Of a DNA stretch of 64,000 bases, positions 26,474 to 34,933 are shown piece after piece. A model generated the notes under the pieces. That model searched no databases. It was given only the letters and a program-made list of their open reading frames with translations, and was not told the DNA's origin. Made by a program: the position numbers and the translations under genes. Origin of the DNA: DATBVX01 sp963724625 (GTDB lineage Bacteria > Pseudomonadota > Gammaproteobacteria > Steroidobacterales > Steroidobacteraceae); contig CAVRVO010000004.1 of NCBI GenBank assembly GCA_963724625.1, positions 248,001 through 312,000 of the forward strand, written 5' to 3'. Positions within the stretch are counted from its first letter, which is position 1. The number at the start of each line of letters is the position of its first letter.

Positions 26474-27001
26474 TCAGCCGGATGAAGTGACCTCGAGGAC
26501 GCCGTCCTTGACCGGAATGCGACTACCGGGGTCGTGATCCATGCGCACCACGGCTTCCTTGTCGTTCAACCGATAGCGCACATCGTAGCCGACGGTTTCC
26601 TGCCTCGAGTCATACTCGGTGTGGCAGCGTTGCTCGGTGGCCTGGTAGGTGTTTCCTTCCTGCACATTTTTCTGCACCTGGTTTCCGGCATAGCCGCCGG
26701 CCGCAGCGCCGGCAACCGTTGCGACATCTTGCCCGCGACCGCCCCCAACCTGGTGGCCGAGCACGCCGCCGACGACGGCACCGATTACCGTTCCGGTCAC
26801 CCGTTTCTCGTCCTTGACAGGTTTCTGCCGCGTCACCACTTCGTCGGCACACGCCTGGCGCGGTGTACTGACGGTCTTCGTCACCGGTTTGACGTCCAGT
26901 ACTTCCGCATAGCGATCGCCATATGAGCGCATTGCGATTGCGCCACCTGCAGTGACGACAACGGCACCGACGATCAGACCCATGATGAGTGATTTGTTCA
27001 T
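26474..27001 (-). CDS. glycine-zipper 2TM-domain exported protein
   Basis: 175 residues. An N-terminal hydrophobic segment at 5-24 (LIMGLIVGAVVVTAGGAIAM) is a signal anchor or signal peptide. Residues ~70-108 carry the glycine-zipper 2TM pattern (GTVIGAVVGGVLGHQVGGG, then GAAAGGYAGNQVQ) seen in the Rickettsia 17-kDa surface antigen family. The C-terminal part ends with a YDVRYRLNDKEAVVRMDHDP stretch. It probably lies in the envelope. It diverges from the HerA-like ATPase gene. Confidence 0.85.
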   Translation of the reverse strand: MNKSLIMGLIVGAVVVTAGGAIAMRSYGDRYAEVLDVKPVTKTVSTPRQACADEVVTRQKPVKDEKRVTGTVIGAVVGGVLGHQVGGGRGQDVATVAGAAAGGYAGNQVQKNVQEGNTYQATEQRCHTEYDSRQETVGYDVRYRLNDKEAVVRMDHDPGSRIPVKDGVLEVTSSG

Positions 27002-27248
27002 CGCTCCTCCTCACATAACTCGGCGGCCGACATGGCAAAATTTGCACTCCGCCACAACGGACCACCCTCTGTTTTCAACCACCGCGGACGCCTTTGGTTC
27101 CGCGCCGGAGTGTCGCCTGCAGGGGACAAACGCCCCTGCCGGCCTTGCCCATTGGAACAACTGGACGCCGGTCTGCGCAGTGACTAGTGTCGCAACAGCG
27201 GACAATGCAGCTGACAAACAACAAGTAGTACCGCGCGGGGCGATCGCG

Positions 27249-29666
27249 ATGGCGGACTTCGAGAAGCTCGGCGTTTTCTACCTGGGCCGTGAATTCGACC
27301 CGGCCGCGAAGAAGGTGCGCGACGAGCTGATTCTGTACGACTCCAAGGATCTCACCACACATGCCGTCTGCGTTGGCATGACCGGGAGCGGCAAGACCGG
27401 CCTGTGCATCGCGATGCTCGAGGAGGCGGCGATTGATGGCATCCCGGCGATTGCCATCGATCCCAAGGGTGACCTGGGTAACCTGCTGCTGACTTTCCCG
27501 AATCTCGCGCCCACGGACTTTCGCCCCTGGATCGATACGGCCGAGGCCGCGCGCCAGAATCTTTCTCCCGATGAGTACGCGGCCAAAGTTGCCAGCACCT
27601 GGCGCAATGGCCTGGCGCAATGGGGCGAAGAGCCCGAACGTATCACCCGTCTGCGCGAGAGCGCAGATGTCGCGATCTACACACCGGGGAGCAAAGCGGG
27701 ACTCCAGCTTTCTGTACTGCAGTCCTTTGCGCCACCTGCCGGTACGCAAGCCGAGGATCCGACCACGCTTCGCGATCGGATTTCAGCGGTGACTTCCGGT
27801 CTGCTCGGTCTGCTTGGCATCGATGCCGACCCGCTGAAGAGCCGCGAGCACATCCTGATCGCCAACATCCTCGACAAGGTCTGGAGTGCCGGCCAGGCGC
27901 TCGACGTCGCAGCCCTCATAGCGGCGATCCAGAAGCCGCCTTTTGACAAGGTGGGGGTGTTCGACCTGGAGACGTTCTTCCCGGCCAAGGACCGGACTGG
28001 CCTCGCGATGTCCGTCAACAATCTGCTGGCCTCTCCTGGTTTCTCCGCATGGATGGAGGGCGAACCCCTCGACGTGCAGCGACTGTTGTTCACGGCAGAG
28101 GGCAAGCCGCGGATCTCCATCCTGTCGATCGCCCATCTCTCCGATGCGGAACGGATGTTCTTCGTGACGCTGCTCCTCAACGAAGTGATTGCGTGGATGC
28201 GCAACCAGACCGGCACTTCGAGCCTGCGCGCACTCCTATATATGGATGAGATATTTGGCTACTTCCCGCCGACGGCGATGCCGCCTTCGAAGCTGCCAAT
28301 GCTCACGCTGCTCAAGCAGGCACGCGCGTTTGGACTTGGGGTCGTGCTCTCGACACAGAATCCGGTCGATCTCGACTACAAGGGATTGTCGAATGCGGGT
28401 ACCTGGTTGATCGGGCGGCTGCAGACCGAGCGAGACAAGCAGCGGGTGATCGAGGGACTCGAGAGCGCGCTGGGTGGCGAGGGTCTTGACCGAGCGACGC
28501 TCGAAAACCTGATCTCGAACCTGACAGGTCGTGTGTTCCTGATGCGCAACGTACACGACGATGCTCCAGTGCTGTTTCAGAGCCGCTGGGCGCTGTCATA
28601 CCTGCGCGGACCTTTGACGCTGACGGAGATTCAGACGTTGATGGCCGCGCGACGCAAGGGTACTGCGCAGGCGCCGGTATCGGCGCCGAAAGCTTCCGGT
28701 GCGGATGGCGGCGCAAGCGCCCGAGCAGTCTTGCCAGCGGATGTCAGCGAGCTCTTCCTCAAGCCACTCGCTGGCAATGGCGGTGCACTGCTCTACAAAC
28801 CAATGGTCGCTGGCTTGGCGCGCCTGCATTACGTCGATTCCAAATCGGGCGTCGATGTCTGGAATGAAGCGGCCTACATCGCGCCATTTTCAGACGACGG
28901 TAAGGACGCGCTGTGGGAGGAAGCGACCGTAGTTGAGGATCTCAAGAGTCGCACCGACAACGAGCCGCCAAGCGGTGCTCGGTTCGCCGACGCGCCTCCC
29001 ACGGCGGTGCGTTCCTCCAGTTACGCCCAATGGGCCAAATCGCTCGAAGATCATCTGTACCAGCACGCCAAGCTGACGATCTACGCTAGCGATCAACCCA
29101 AGCTCGGCTCGAAGGCCGGCGAAAGCGCAGGAGACTTCCGCGCGCGACTCGGCCAGGCGCTGCGCGAGCAGCGCGACGCCCTGGTTGAAAAGCTGCGCAG
29201 CAAGTACGCGCCTCGGCTTCAATCGCTGCAGGACCAGTTGCGACGAGCGCAGGACCGGAGCGCCCGCGAGCAGGCGCAGTACTCACAACAGAAACTAACC
29301 AGCGCCATCTCCATCGGCGCCACGGTGCTGGGAGCTCTGTTCGGCTCGCGCCGCATCTCGGCCAGTACCGTGGGACGTGCGGCGACTGCCGCGCGCTCGG
29401 CCGGCCGGATCGGACGCGAGCACGAGGATGTCGAGCGTGCCAACGAGAGTCAGGAGGTCCTGCAGCAGCGGCTCACGGCGCTGAATGCGGAATGCGAGCA
29501 GGAAATCACCGCACTGCAGGCTTCCGTCGATCCGCAGACGATTGCAGTTCGCGAAGTAACGTTGAGCGCCCGCAAGTCCGACATCGCCGTCGGTCGCGTG
29601 GCATTGCTTTGGGCGCCCTGGCGTGAGGATGCCGATGGCATGCCACGGCCTGCGTTCAAGGTGTGA
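27249..29666 (+). CDS. HerA/VirB4-like ATP-binding protein with coiled-coil C-terminus
   Basis: About 805 residues from the ATG at 27249 (MADFEKLGVFYLGREFDPAA). The Walker A is GMTGSGKT at residues 43-50, then IAIDPKGDLGNLL. The Walker B is in LLYMDEIFGYFPP and the sensor-like motif in LSTQNPVDLDYKGL. This is the core of a hexameric HerA/TraG-class ATPase. Residues ~690-780 are charged and heptad-like (REQRDALVEKLRSKYAPRL and on), interrupted by a hydrophobic Gly/Ala stretch (AISIGATVLGALFG). The substrate is unknown: DNA translocation is inferred from the family. It is followed after 9 bases by a DUF2780 gene. Confidence 0.85.
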   Translation: MADFEKLGVFYLGREFDPAAKKVRDELILYDSKDLTTHAVCVGMTGSGKTGLCIAMLEEAAIDGIPAIAIDPKGDLGNLLLTFPNLAPTDFRPWIDTAEAARQNLSPDEYAAKVASTWRNGLAQWGEEPERITRLRESADVAIYTPGSKAGLQLSVLQSFAPPAGTQAEDPTTLRDRISAVTSGLLGLLGIDADPLKSREHILIANILDKVWSAGQALDVAALIAAIQKPPFDKVGVFDLETFFPAKDRTGLAMSVNNLLASPGFSAWMEGEPLDVQRLLFTAEGKPRISILSIAHLSDAERMFFVTLLLNEVIAWMRNQTGTSSLRALLYMDEIFGYFPPTAMPPSKLPMLTLLKQARAFGLGVVLSTQNPVDLDYKGLSNAGTWLIGRLQTERDKQRVIEGLESALGGEGLDRATLENLISNLTGRVFLMRNVHDDAPVLFQSRWALSYLRGPLTLTEIQTLMAARRKGTAQAPVSAPKASGADGGASARAVLPADVSELFLKPLAGNGGALLYKPMVAGLARLHYVDSKSGVDVWNEAAYIAPFSDDGKDALWEEATVVEDLKSRTDNEPPSGARFADAPPTAVRSSSYAQWAKSLEDHLYQHAKLTIYASDQPKLGSKAGESAGDFRARLGQALREQRDALVEKLRSKYAPRLQSLQDQLRRAQDRSAREQAQYSQQKLTSAISIGATVLGALFGSRRISASTVGRAATAARSAGRIGREHEDVERANESQEVLQQRLTALNAECEQEITALQASVDPQTIAVREVTLSARKSDIAVGRVALLWAPWREDADGMPRPAFKV

Positions 29667-29675
29667 GCTCTGATC

Positions 29676-30050
29676 ATGAAGGATCTGGTGACCGAGCTGA
29701 GTCAGAAGCTCCGGATCGATGAAGCGCAGGCGAAGGGTGGCGCTGCAATTCTCTTCAAGGCGGCGAAGGACAAGCTCGGGGGAACCGAATTCAACCGGAT
29801 GCTGGGATCGGTGCCGGGAATCGAAGCACTCGTCCAGCAGGCACCGAAGGGTGGCGGTGGACTGTTAGGCGGACTTGCGTCCCTCGCCGGTGGCAATGCA
29901 GCGCTCCTGGCGACGATCGTCTCCGGTTTTTCGAAGCTGAATATGACGAGCGATCAGGCGAAAAAATTCGTTCCGGTCATTCTCGACAACTTGCGCCCCA
30001 AGGTCGGTCCAGAGACCGTGAGCAAGCTCGAGAAGACGCTCCGGGCCTGA
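29676..30050 (+). CDS. DUF2780 family protein
   Basis: The 124-residue protein begins MKDLVTELSQKLRIDEAQAK and continues with GVAA-like GGAAILFKAAKD. It has a glycine-rich centre (GGGGLLGGLASLAGG) and a C-terminal helix pair ending VPVILDNLRPKVGPE, all typical of DUF2780. Relatives are secreted or envelope proteins of unknown role; no signal peptide is clear here. The 9-base gap to the HerA-like ATPase gene suggests a shared transcript. Confidence 0.82.
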   Translation: MKDLVTELSQKLRIDEAQAKGGAAILFKAAKDKLGGTEFNRMLGSVPGIEALVQQAPKGGGGLLGGLASLAGGNAALLATIVSGFSKLNMTSDQAKKFVPVILDNLRPKVGPETVSKLEKTLRA

Positions 30051-30080
30051 GTCAGGTCGCGGCGGCTCCGACGCGAAGTC

Positions 30081-31130
30081 TTATCTGCGAGCGCGCGTTG
30101 CTGCCTTGCTGCGTGCCGCCGGGACCGGTTTGGTGCGGGGCGTCGGAGCCGGTTTCGCGACCGAAGGTTTCGCGGCGGGCGGTTTCGCAGGAATCGAGAC
30201 CGGCATTGCGAGACCCTTCTGCTCGATCAGTGCCGTAGGAGCCGGAAAGCTCTTGACGGCCTCGCGCAACCACTCGAGGAACTTCGCGATCTTGGGCATG
30301 GAGACGTACGACTTCGGGCACACGAAGTGGTACGCCCAGCGATACGGGAGCGCCACCGGACTTGCGAACTGAAGGCGACCGGCCTGCAGATCGCTCGCCG
30401 CCAGGCTCCAGCGCACCAGCGCGAACCCAAGACCCTGCTCCGCCGCCATAATCACGCTCACCGAATCGTCGAGCACCGAACCGCGGACCGGCTTCGGTTC
30501 GCCGGCGCCGACTTCACGCCAGTTGATCCAGGGTTCGTCCGTACTCTGCAACAGCGGATATCTTTCCAGCGGTTGTGAGGCCATCAGCGGACCGTGCTTG
30601 GCGAGCAGCTCAGGCGAGGCCACCGCGACCAGCCATTCGTCCATGATCCGTTCGCTGTAAAGGCCCTTGTACTCACCGCTCCCGAGGCGGATGGCAGCAT
30701 GGAAGTCGGAGCGCGAGAAATCGACGCTCTCACGCGAGGTGTGCACGCGCAGTTCCACGTCGGGGTGTCGATCGCGCAGATCCGGCAGGCGCGGCAGCAG
30801 CCACTTCTGCAGGAATGAAGCCAGCATGCTGATGTTGAGCTGACCGCCCTTGCGGTCTTTGCGCAACTCGTTGAGTGCCGCTTCCAGCTCATCGAGCCCC
30901 CGTCGGATGCCCGGCAGCAGCTGCTCTCCCTCGGGTGTGAGCGCCACTTTGCGGCCGCTGCGCCGAAAGAGCGGCACTTGCAGATACTCCTCCAGAGTAC
31001 GCACCTGCATGCTGACGGCTGCAGGAGTTACATGAAGCGCCTCGGCAGCCTCCGCGAAGCTCAGGCGCGTGGCCACCGCTTCGAAGACCCGCAGCGCATT
31101 CAGAGGCAGTCGATCGTATGCAGAAGCCAC
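30081..31130 (-). CDS. GcvA-like LysR regulator with Ala/Pro/Lys-rich tail
   Basis: A 349-residue LysR regulator if it starts at GTG 31130 (with AAGGGAAC upstream); the longer open frame has an unlike N-terminal extension. The HTH begins LPLNALRVFEAVATRLSFAE and contains LHVTPAAVSMQVRTLEEYL. The effector domain matches the GcvA/AmpR group (LNISMLASFLQKWLLPRLP, GLYSERIMDEWL). The last ~40 residues are a low-complexity basic tail of Ala, Pro, Lys and Arg (KPPAAKPSVAKPAPTPRTK), unusual for LysR proteins and similar to histone-like PAK repeats. It is divergent from 31263-31649, a possible target. Confidence 0.88.
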   Translation of the reverse strand: MASAYDRLPLNALRVFEAVATRLSFAEAAEALHVTPAAVSMQVRTLEEYLQVPLFRRSGRKVALTPEGEQLLPGIRRGLDELEAALNELRKDRKGGQLNISMLASFLQKWLLPRLPDLRDRHPDVELRVHTSRESVDFSRSDFHAAIRLGSGEYKGLYSERIMDEWLVAVASPELLAKHGPLMASQPLERYPLLQSTDEPWINWREVGAGEPKPVRGSVLDDSVSVIMAAEQGLGFALVRWSLAASDLQAGRLQFASPVALPYRWAYHFVCPKSYVSMPKIAKFLEWLREAVKSFPAPTALIEQKGLAMPVSIPAKPPAAKPSVAKPAPTPRTKPVPAARSKAATRARR

Positions 31131-31262
31131 TTCAAGTTCCCTTAAGGCGCATTCAAGTAAAGCGTTTGCTGGAGCAGCGAATCTATCGGAAATTGCGTCC
31201 ACGTCAAAAAAGGTGCCCGCGGGGCGCCGCCGCCAGACCGGCGGAGCCGGAGAGGAGTACAC

Positions 31263-31649
31263 ATGAGTGAACTTGAAAAAGCACGAGCTGGATTTGTTCT
31301 GTCACTGCTGCTGTTTTCATTGGGGCTGGTGATGCTGGACCGTGATGAGCCCGCTACCCCGGGGGTCACGGCGGCACAGAGCATTACACAGAGCATTACG
31401 GTGTGTGCGGCAACCAAGGGCGCCCTGTGTGATGCTGTTAAGAGCAGCTCCCAAGCGGCCATTGCTACCGAGGTCGGTGTCAGCCCCGTGAAGCCGCTCG
31501 GCTCAATCACGGTAGTGTCCGCCCGCCAGCCCGCGCACCTCGGCCAAATGCTGGTGCTGGCGCCACGGTTCGTAACAGAGCTCGATGAACGTCTGCGGCT
31601 CGCTACGGCGCGCGGACCAGCCGAGACAGAGGTCATCGTCGCGCAATAG
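31263..31649 (+). CDS. small single-pass membrane or exported protein of unknown function
   Basis: This 128-residue open frame has a good AGGAG site 6 bases before the ATG and a terminator directly after (31668-31707), so I believe it is real. Residues 11-25 form one hydrophobic segment (FVLSLLLFSLGLVML). The rest is mixed and contains two cysteines in TVCAATKGALCDA. I recognise no family. It is transcribed away from the LysR gene and may be regulated by it. Confidence 0.55.
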   Translation: MSELEKARAGFVLSLLLFSLGLVMLDRDEPATPGVTAAQSITQSITVCAATKGALCDAVKSSSQAAIATEVGVSPVKPLGSITVVSARQPAHLGQMLVLAPRFVTELDERLRLATARGPAETEVIVAQ

Positions 31650-31667
31650 GAAGCGCGAACTGGAGTC

Positions 31668-31707
31668 GCGGCGGGCGCTGAGGAATCGCTCCCGCCGCGG
31701 CTTTTTT
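31668..31707 (+). terminator. rho-independent terminator
   Basis: An 8-base GC stem (GCGGCGGG at 31668-31675 and CCCGCCGC at 31691-31698) is followed by GGC and six T residues (31702-31707). It ends the transcript of the small gene at 31263-31649 just before the GST gene. Confidence 0.8.
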
Positions 31708-31728
31708 GGCACAACCGGACAACACCAA

Positions 31729-32343
31729 ATGACTGCGCTCACCCTCTACGACTATCTCCCCTCCGGCAATGGCTACAAGGTTCGCCTGGTGCTGAAGCAG
31801 TTGGGCATTCCCTACCGCCTGGTTGAGATGGACATCAAACAGGGGCTGACGCGCACGCCCGAGTTCCTCGCCAGGAATCCGAACGGACGAATACCGCTCC
31901 TGCAGATCGAAGGCCAAGGGTATCTCTCCGAGAGTCACGCAATCATCTGGTATCTCGCGGAGGGCTCACGCCTCGTCCCAGCGGATCGCCTGCAGCGCGC
32001 ACGATTGTGGCAATGGCTGAGCTTCGAGCAATACAACCTCGAGCCCAATGTCGGTACGGTTCGATTCTGGCTGCATTCGCTTGGCAAGACACCCGCCGAG
32101 CTCGGCGAGAAACTCACAGATAAGGTGGACAAGGGCTATCAGGCACTCGATGTCCTGGAAAGAGGCCTGGCGGATCGCGAATTCCTGGTCGGGGACCACT
32201 ATTCGCTCGCCGATATCAGCCTCTACGCCTATACGCACGTAGCAGAGGAAGGTGATTTTTCGCTGGTCCGCTTTCCGGCGATTCGCGCCTGGCTGAGACG
32301 GGTCGCCGAGCAGCCGGGCTACGAGCCGATTACCGCGCCCTGA
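31729..32343 (+). CDS. glutathione S-transferase family protein
   Basis: 204 residues. The thioredoxin-like N-terminal domain has LYDYLPSGNGYKVRLVLKQL with Ser/Tyr candidates for glutathione contact, the cis-proline in NGRIPLLQ, and SESHAIIWYLAE. The helical C-terminal domain contains LVGDHYSLADISLYAY with the conserved N-cap aspartate. The substrate is not predictable. The ATG at 31729 follows the upstream terminator by 21 bases, so the promoter must be very short or overlap the terminator. Confidence 0.92.
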   Translation: MTALTLYDYLPSGNGYKVRLVLKQLGIPYRLVEMDIKQGLTRTPEFLARNPNGRIPLLQIEGQGYLSESHAIIWYLAEGSRLVPADRLQRARLWQWLSFEQYNLEPNVGTVRFWLHSLGKTPAELGEKLTDKVDKGYQALDVLERGLADREFLVGDHYSLADISLYAYTHVAEEGDFSLVRFPAIRAWLRRVAEQPGYEPITAP

Positions 32344-32414
32344 CCTCACTGAGTTGAGTGCCCGCTGCGGGGGCGTTAGCCTTCTCGGCAGTACTCACTG
32401 GTCGGTTGCAATTC

Positions 32415-33656
32415 ATGCGAGACGTTTTCCAACACCGCGCGCTCGGCGCGATCGTGCTGCTGCTGCTCCTTTCCTGCGGTGAGCGCGCACGTGTGGAGCC
32501 CGGCATCTATCGAGCCGTGCTCACCGTGCCAGGCGGTGAGTTGCCATTCGGGCTCGAGCTGAAGCAAGAAGGCACCGGGCTCGTCGCGTACCTGATCAAC
32601 GGACCGGAGCACGTGCGTGTTCCAGCCGTCCGAATCGAGGGCGCGCGCGTTGAGATGGACATGCCCGGCTTCGGCAATCACCTCACCGCCAGGCTCAAGC
32701 GCGGCAAGCTCGAGGGTGAACTGGTGCTCGTAAAGCGAGGACTGAAGGAGCAGAAACTCCCGTTCGTTGCCGAGCGCAACGCGACCTATCGATTTTTCAA
32801 GGAGCCGGCCACCGACAATGCCGACGTCAGCGGCCGCTGGGCGGTAACGTTCAAGGACACAGACGGCAAGCGGACTCCCGCCATCGGAGAGTTCAAGCAA
32901 TCCTTCCAGGAAGTCACCGGGACCTTTCTCACGCAGACCGGCGATCACCGTTACCTCGCCGGCGAAGTGCGCAACGATCAGCTGTACCTGTCAACTTTCG
33001 ACGGCGCACACGCATACCTCTATCACGCGCGCATCACACCGACAGGAGAGTTACAAGGCAAACACTGGTCGGGCCTCAGCCCGGTCGAGGAGTGGACCGG
33101 ACGTCGCGACGAGCAGGCGCAACTGGCCGATCCCGACACGCTGACGACGATTCGCGATGATACCTGGAGCTTCGGTTTCACGTTCCCCGACGAAACTGGC
33201 AAGCCGGTATCCATGGCGGACGCGCGCTTCAAGAACAAAGTGCTGCTTGTCGCACTGGGCGGCAGCTGGTGCCCGAACTGCCACGACGAAGCAGCCTTCC
33301 TGGCGCCGCTCTACCGCCAGTATCGCGACAGGGGCGTGGAAGTCGTGGAACTGATGTTCGAGCACTCGGGTGATTTCGAGCCAGCCGCGAAAGCAGTGGC
33401 AGCAATGCGTGCCAAGTTCGGCATCGAGTACACGACGTTGATTGCGGGGATCTCCGACAAGCAGGACGCATCAACGACACTGCCGCAGCTTAGCGGCGTG
33501 TACGCGTTCCCGACCACGCTGTTCGTGGATCGCAAGGGTCGTGTGCGGCGCATCTACACGGGGTTCTCCGGGCCTGCGACGGGCGCGCACTACGAGGAAC
33601 TGACGGCGAGCTTCATTCAGACCGTCGAGTCCCTGCTCGCCGAAACCCCTTCATGA
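32415..33656 (+). CDS. TlpA-like thioredoxin-fold lipoprotein
   Basis: 413 residues. The N-terminus has a lipobox (LLLLLLSCGE, Cys at residue ~21), so it should be a membrane-anchored periplasmic lipoprotein. Residues ~30-240 form a beta-rich domain of unknown role. The C-terminal ~160 residues are a TlpA/AlkyhD-like thioredoxin fold with the active site SWCPNC (C286, C289) and the cis-Pro region YAFPTTLFVDRKGRVRRIYT. It likely reduces or transfers electrons to periplasmic disulfides. It stands alone between GST and GNAT genes. Confidence 0.88.
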   Translation: MRDVFQHRALGAIVLLLLLSCGERARVEPGIYRAVLTVPGGELPFGLELKQEGTGLVAYLINGPEHVRVPAVRIEGARVEMDMPGFGNHLTARLKRGKLEGELVLVKRGLKEQKLPFVAERNATYRFFKEPATDNADVSGRWAVTFKDTDGKRTPAIGEFKQSFQEVTGTFLTQTGDHRYLAGEVRNDQLYLSTFDGAHAYLYHARITPTGELQGKHWSGLSPVEEWTGRRDEQAQLADPDTLTTIRDDTWSFGFTFPDETGKPVSMADARFKNKVLLVALGGSWCPNCHDEAAFLAPLYRQYRDRGVEVVELMFEHSGDFEPAAKAVAAMRAKFGIEYTTLIAGISDKQDASTTLPQLSGVYAFPTTLFVDRKGRVRRIYTGFSGPATGAHYEELTASFIQTVESLLAETPS

Positions 33657-33704
33657 TCTGCAGCTTGTGATACCGTTGCGCACCTCAGCAGGGCGGGCGC
33701 AGAC

Positions 33705-34241
33705 ATGTGGAATATCGCCGAAATTCGCAGTACCCCGAGCCTCGAGCTCTTCAGCGAGCTGGTGGAGCTGTTGCAGGATGCGGTCAAGAGTGGCGCGTCG
33801 ATCGGCTTTCTCGCGCCCCTCTCCACGGCGGACGCCCGCAACTACTGGATGGCGGCTTTGGGTGAAGTCGCACGTGGCGAACGCGTGATCCTGCTCGCCC
33901 GCGACGGAACCTCGATCATCGGATGCGCGCAGCTCGTGCTCACAGCTCGTGCCAATGCGCGGCATCGCGCCGAAATCCAGAAGCTCATCGTCCATACACA
34001 GTGGCAAGGCAAAGGGCTCGGGCGAGCACTGCTCGAGGCGATCGAGGCGATGGCGACCGGTAAGGGCAGAACCCTGCTCCTCGCGGATGCGCGCGAAGGC
34101 GGTTATGGTGACCGACTCTTCACTCGTCAGGGCTACACGCGCGTTGGAAGCATCCCGCGCTACCAGCGGGGCTCCGACGGGCATTTCGACTCGACGGTGA
34201 TCTTCTACCGCAACATCGATACGACAGCTGCGGCGATGTGA
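33705..34241 (+). CDS. GNAT-family N-acetyltransferase
   Basis: 178 residues. The central acetyl-CoA motif is present: AEIQKLIVHTQWQGKGLGRALLEAIE, whose QGKGLG loop binds the pyrophosphate. Later strands read TLLLADAREGGYGDRLFTRQ. The substrate is unknown; the sequence is similar to small-molecule acetyltransferases near tabtoxin-resistance enzymes. It ends 1 base before the yajQ start, so the two are probably co-transcribed. Confidence 0.9.
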   Translation: MWNIAEIRSTPSLELFSELVELLQDAVKSGASIGFLAPLSTADARNYWMAALGEVARGERVILLARDGTSIIGCAQLVLTARANARHRAEIQKLIVHTQWQGKGLGRALLEAIEAMATGKGRTLLLADAREGGYGDRLFTRQGYTRVGSIPRYQRGSDGHFDSTVIFYRNIDTTAAAM

Positions 34242-34242
34242 C

Positions 34243-34725
34243 ATGCCTTCGTTCGACGTCGTTTCCGAGCTCAATGAGCACGAGGTCACCAACGCCGTGG
34301 ACCAGGCGAGCCGCGAAGTGTCACAGCGTTTCGATTTCAAGGGCACCGGAGCGCGCTTCGAACTGGAGGAATTCAAAATTACCCTGCATGCTCCCGCTGA
34401 CTTTCAGCTCAAGCAGATGCTGGAAATCCTGCGGCTGCGGATCTCGAAGCGCGGAATCGACGTCGCATGTATGCAGGTCGGTGAGCCACAGATCGCACTC
34501 AATGCAGCCCGACAGGAAGTGACTCTCAAGCATGGCGTTGACACGGATACGGCACGCAAGCTGGTGAAGCTCCTCAAGGAGTCCAGCCTCAAGGTCCAGA
34601 CGCAGATCCAGGGCGAGCAGCTGCGTGTGACGGGAAAGAAGAAAGATGACCTGCAGGCAGCGATCGCGTTGTTGCGCAAGTCCGAAGCTGGCGTGCCCCT
34701 GCAATACGTGAATTTCCGCGACTGA
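34243..34725 (+). CDS. yajQ: YajQ family cyclic-di-GMP / nucleotide-binding protein
   Basis: The 160-residue protein begins MPSFDVVSELNEHEVTNAVD and contains REVSQRFDFKGTGARFE and LEILRLRISKRGID, all diagnostic of YajQ. YajQ proteins bind c-di-GMP or nucleotides and affect virulence gene expression in Xanthomonas and Pseudomonas. Full length and no unusual residue seen. It is convergent with ybdD. Confidence 0.95.
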   Translation: MPSFDVVSELNEHEVTNAVDQASREVSQRFDFKGTGARFELEEFKITLHAPADFQLKQMLEILRLRISKRGIDVACMQVGEPQIALNAARQEVTLKHGVDTDTARKLVKLLKESSLKVQTQIQGEQLRVTGKKKDDLQAAIALLRKSEAGVPLQYVNFRD

Positions 34726-34735
34726 ACGCTTCGAA

Positions 34736-34933
34736 CTAGCAGCAGCGCGTCGGCCCGTCCCGATTCCAGCGTTGCTCGAGCTCACTCGCGTAAAAATTCG
34801 CACGGCTCAGGGGGCACTCGGCTGGATGATGTGCCGCCAGATGCTTCACGTAGCGTTCGTAGCTGTTATCGCCTGTGAGCGAGCGCAACCCCTCCCACAG
34901 CATTGACCATCGATTGACGCGGTTGCCGTTCAT
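34736..34933 (-). CDS. ybdD: YbdD/YjiX family small protein
   Basis: 65 residues with LTGDNSYERYVKHLAAHHPA and a C-terminal FYASELEQRWNRDGP, the DUF466/YbdD pattern. It overlaps cstA by 4 bases (ATGA), the usual arrangement. It is thought to assist CstA-type peptide/pyruvate transport. The C-terminal CC is characteristic of many family members. Confidence 0.92.
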   Translation of the reverse strand: MNGNRVNRWSMLWEGLRSLTGDNSYERYVKHLAAHHPAECPLSRANFYASELEQRWNRDGPTRCC

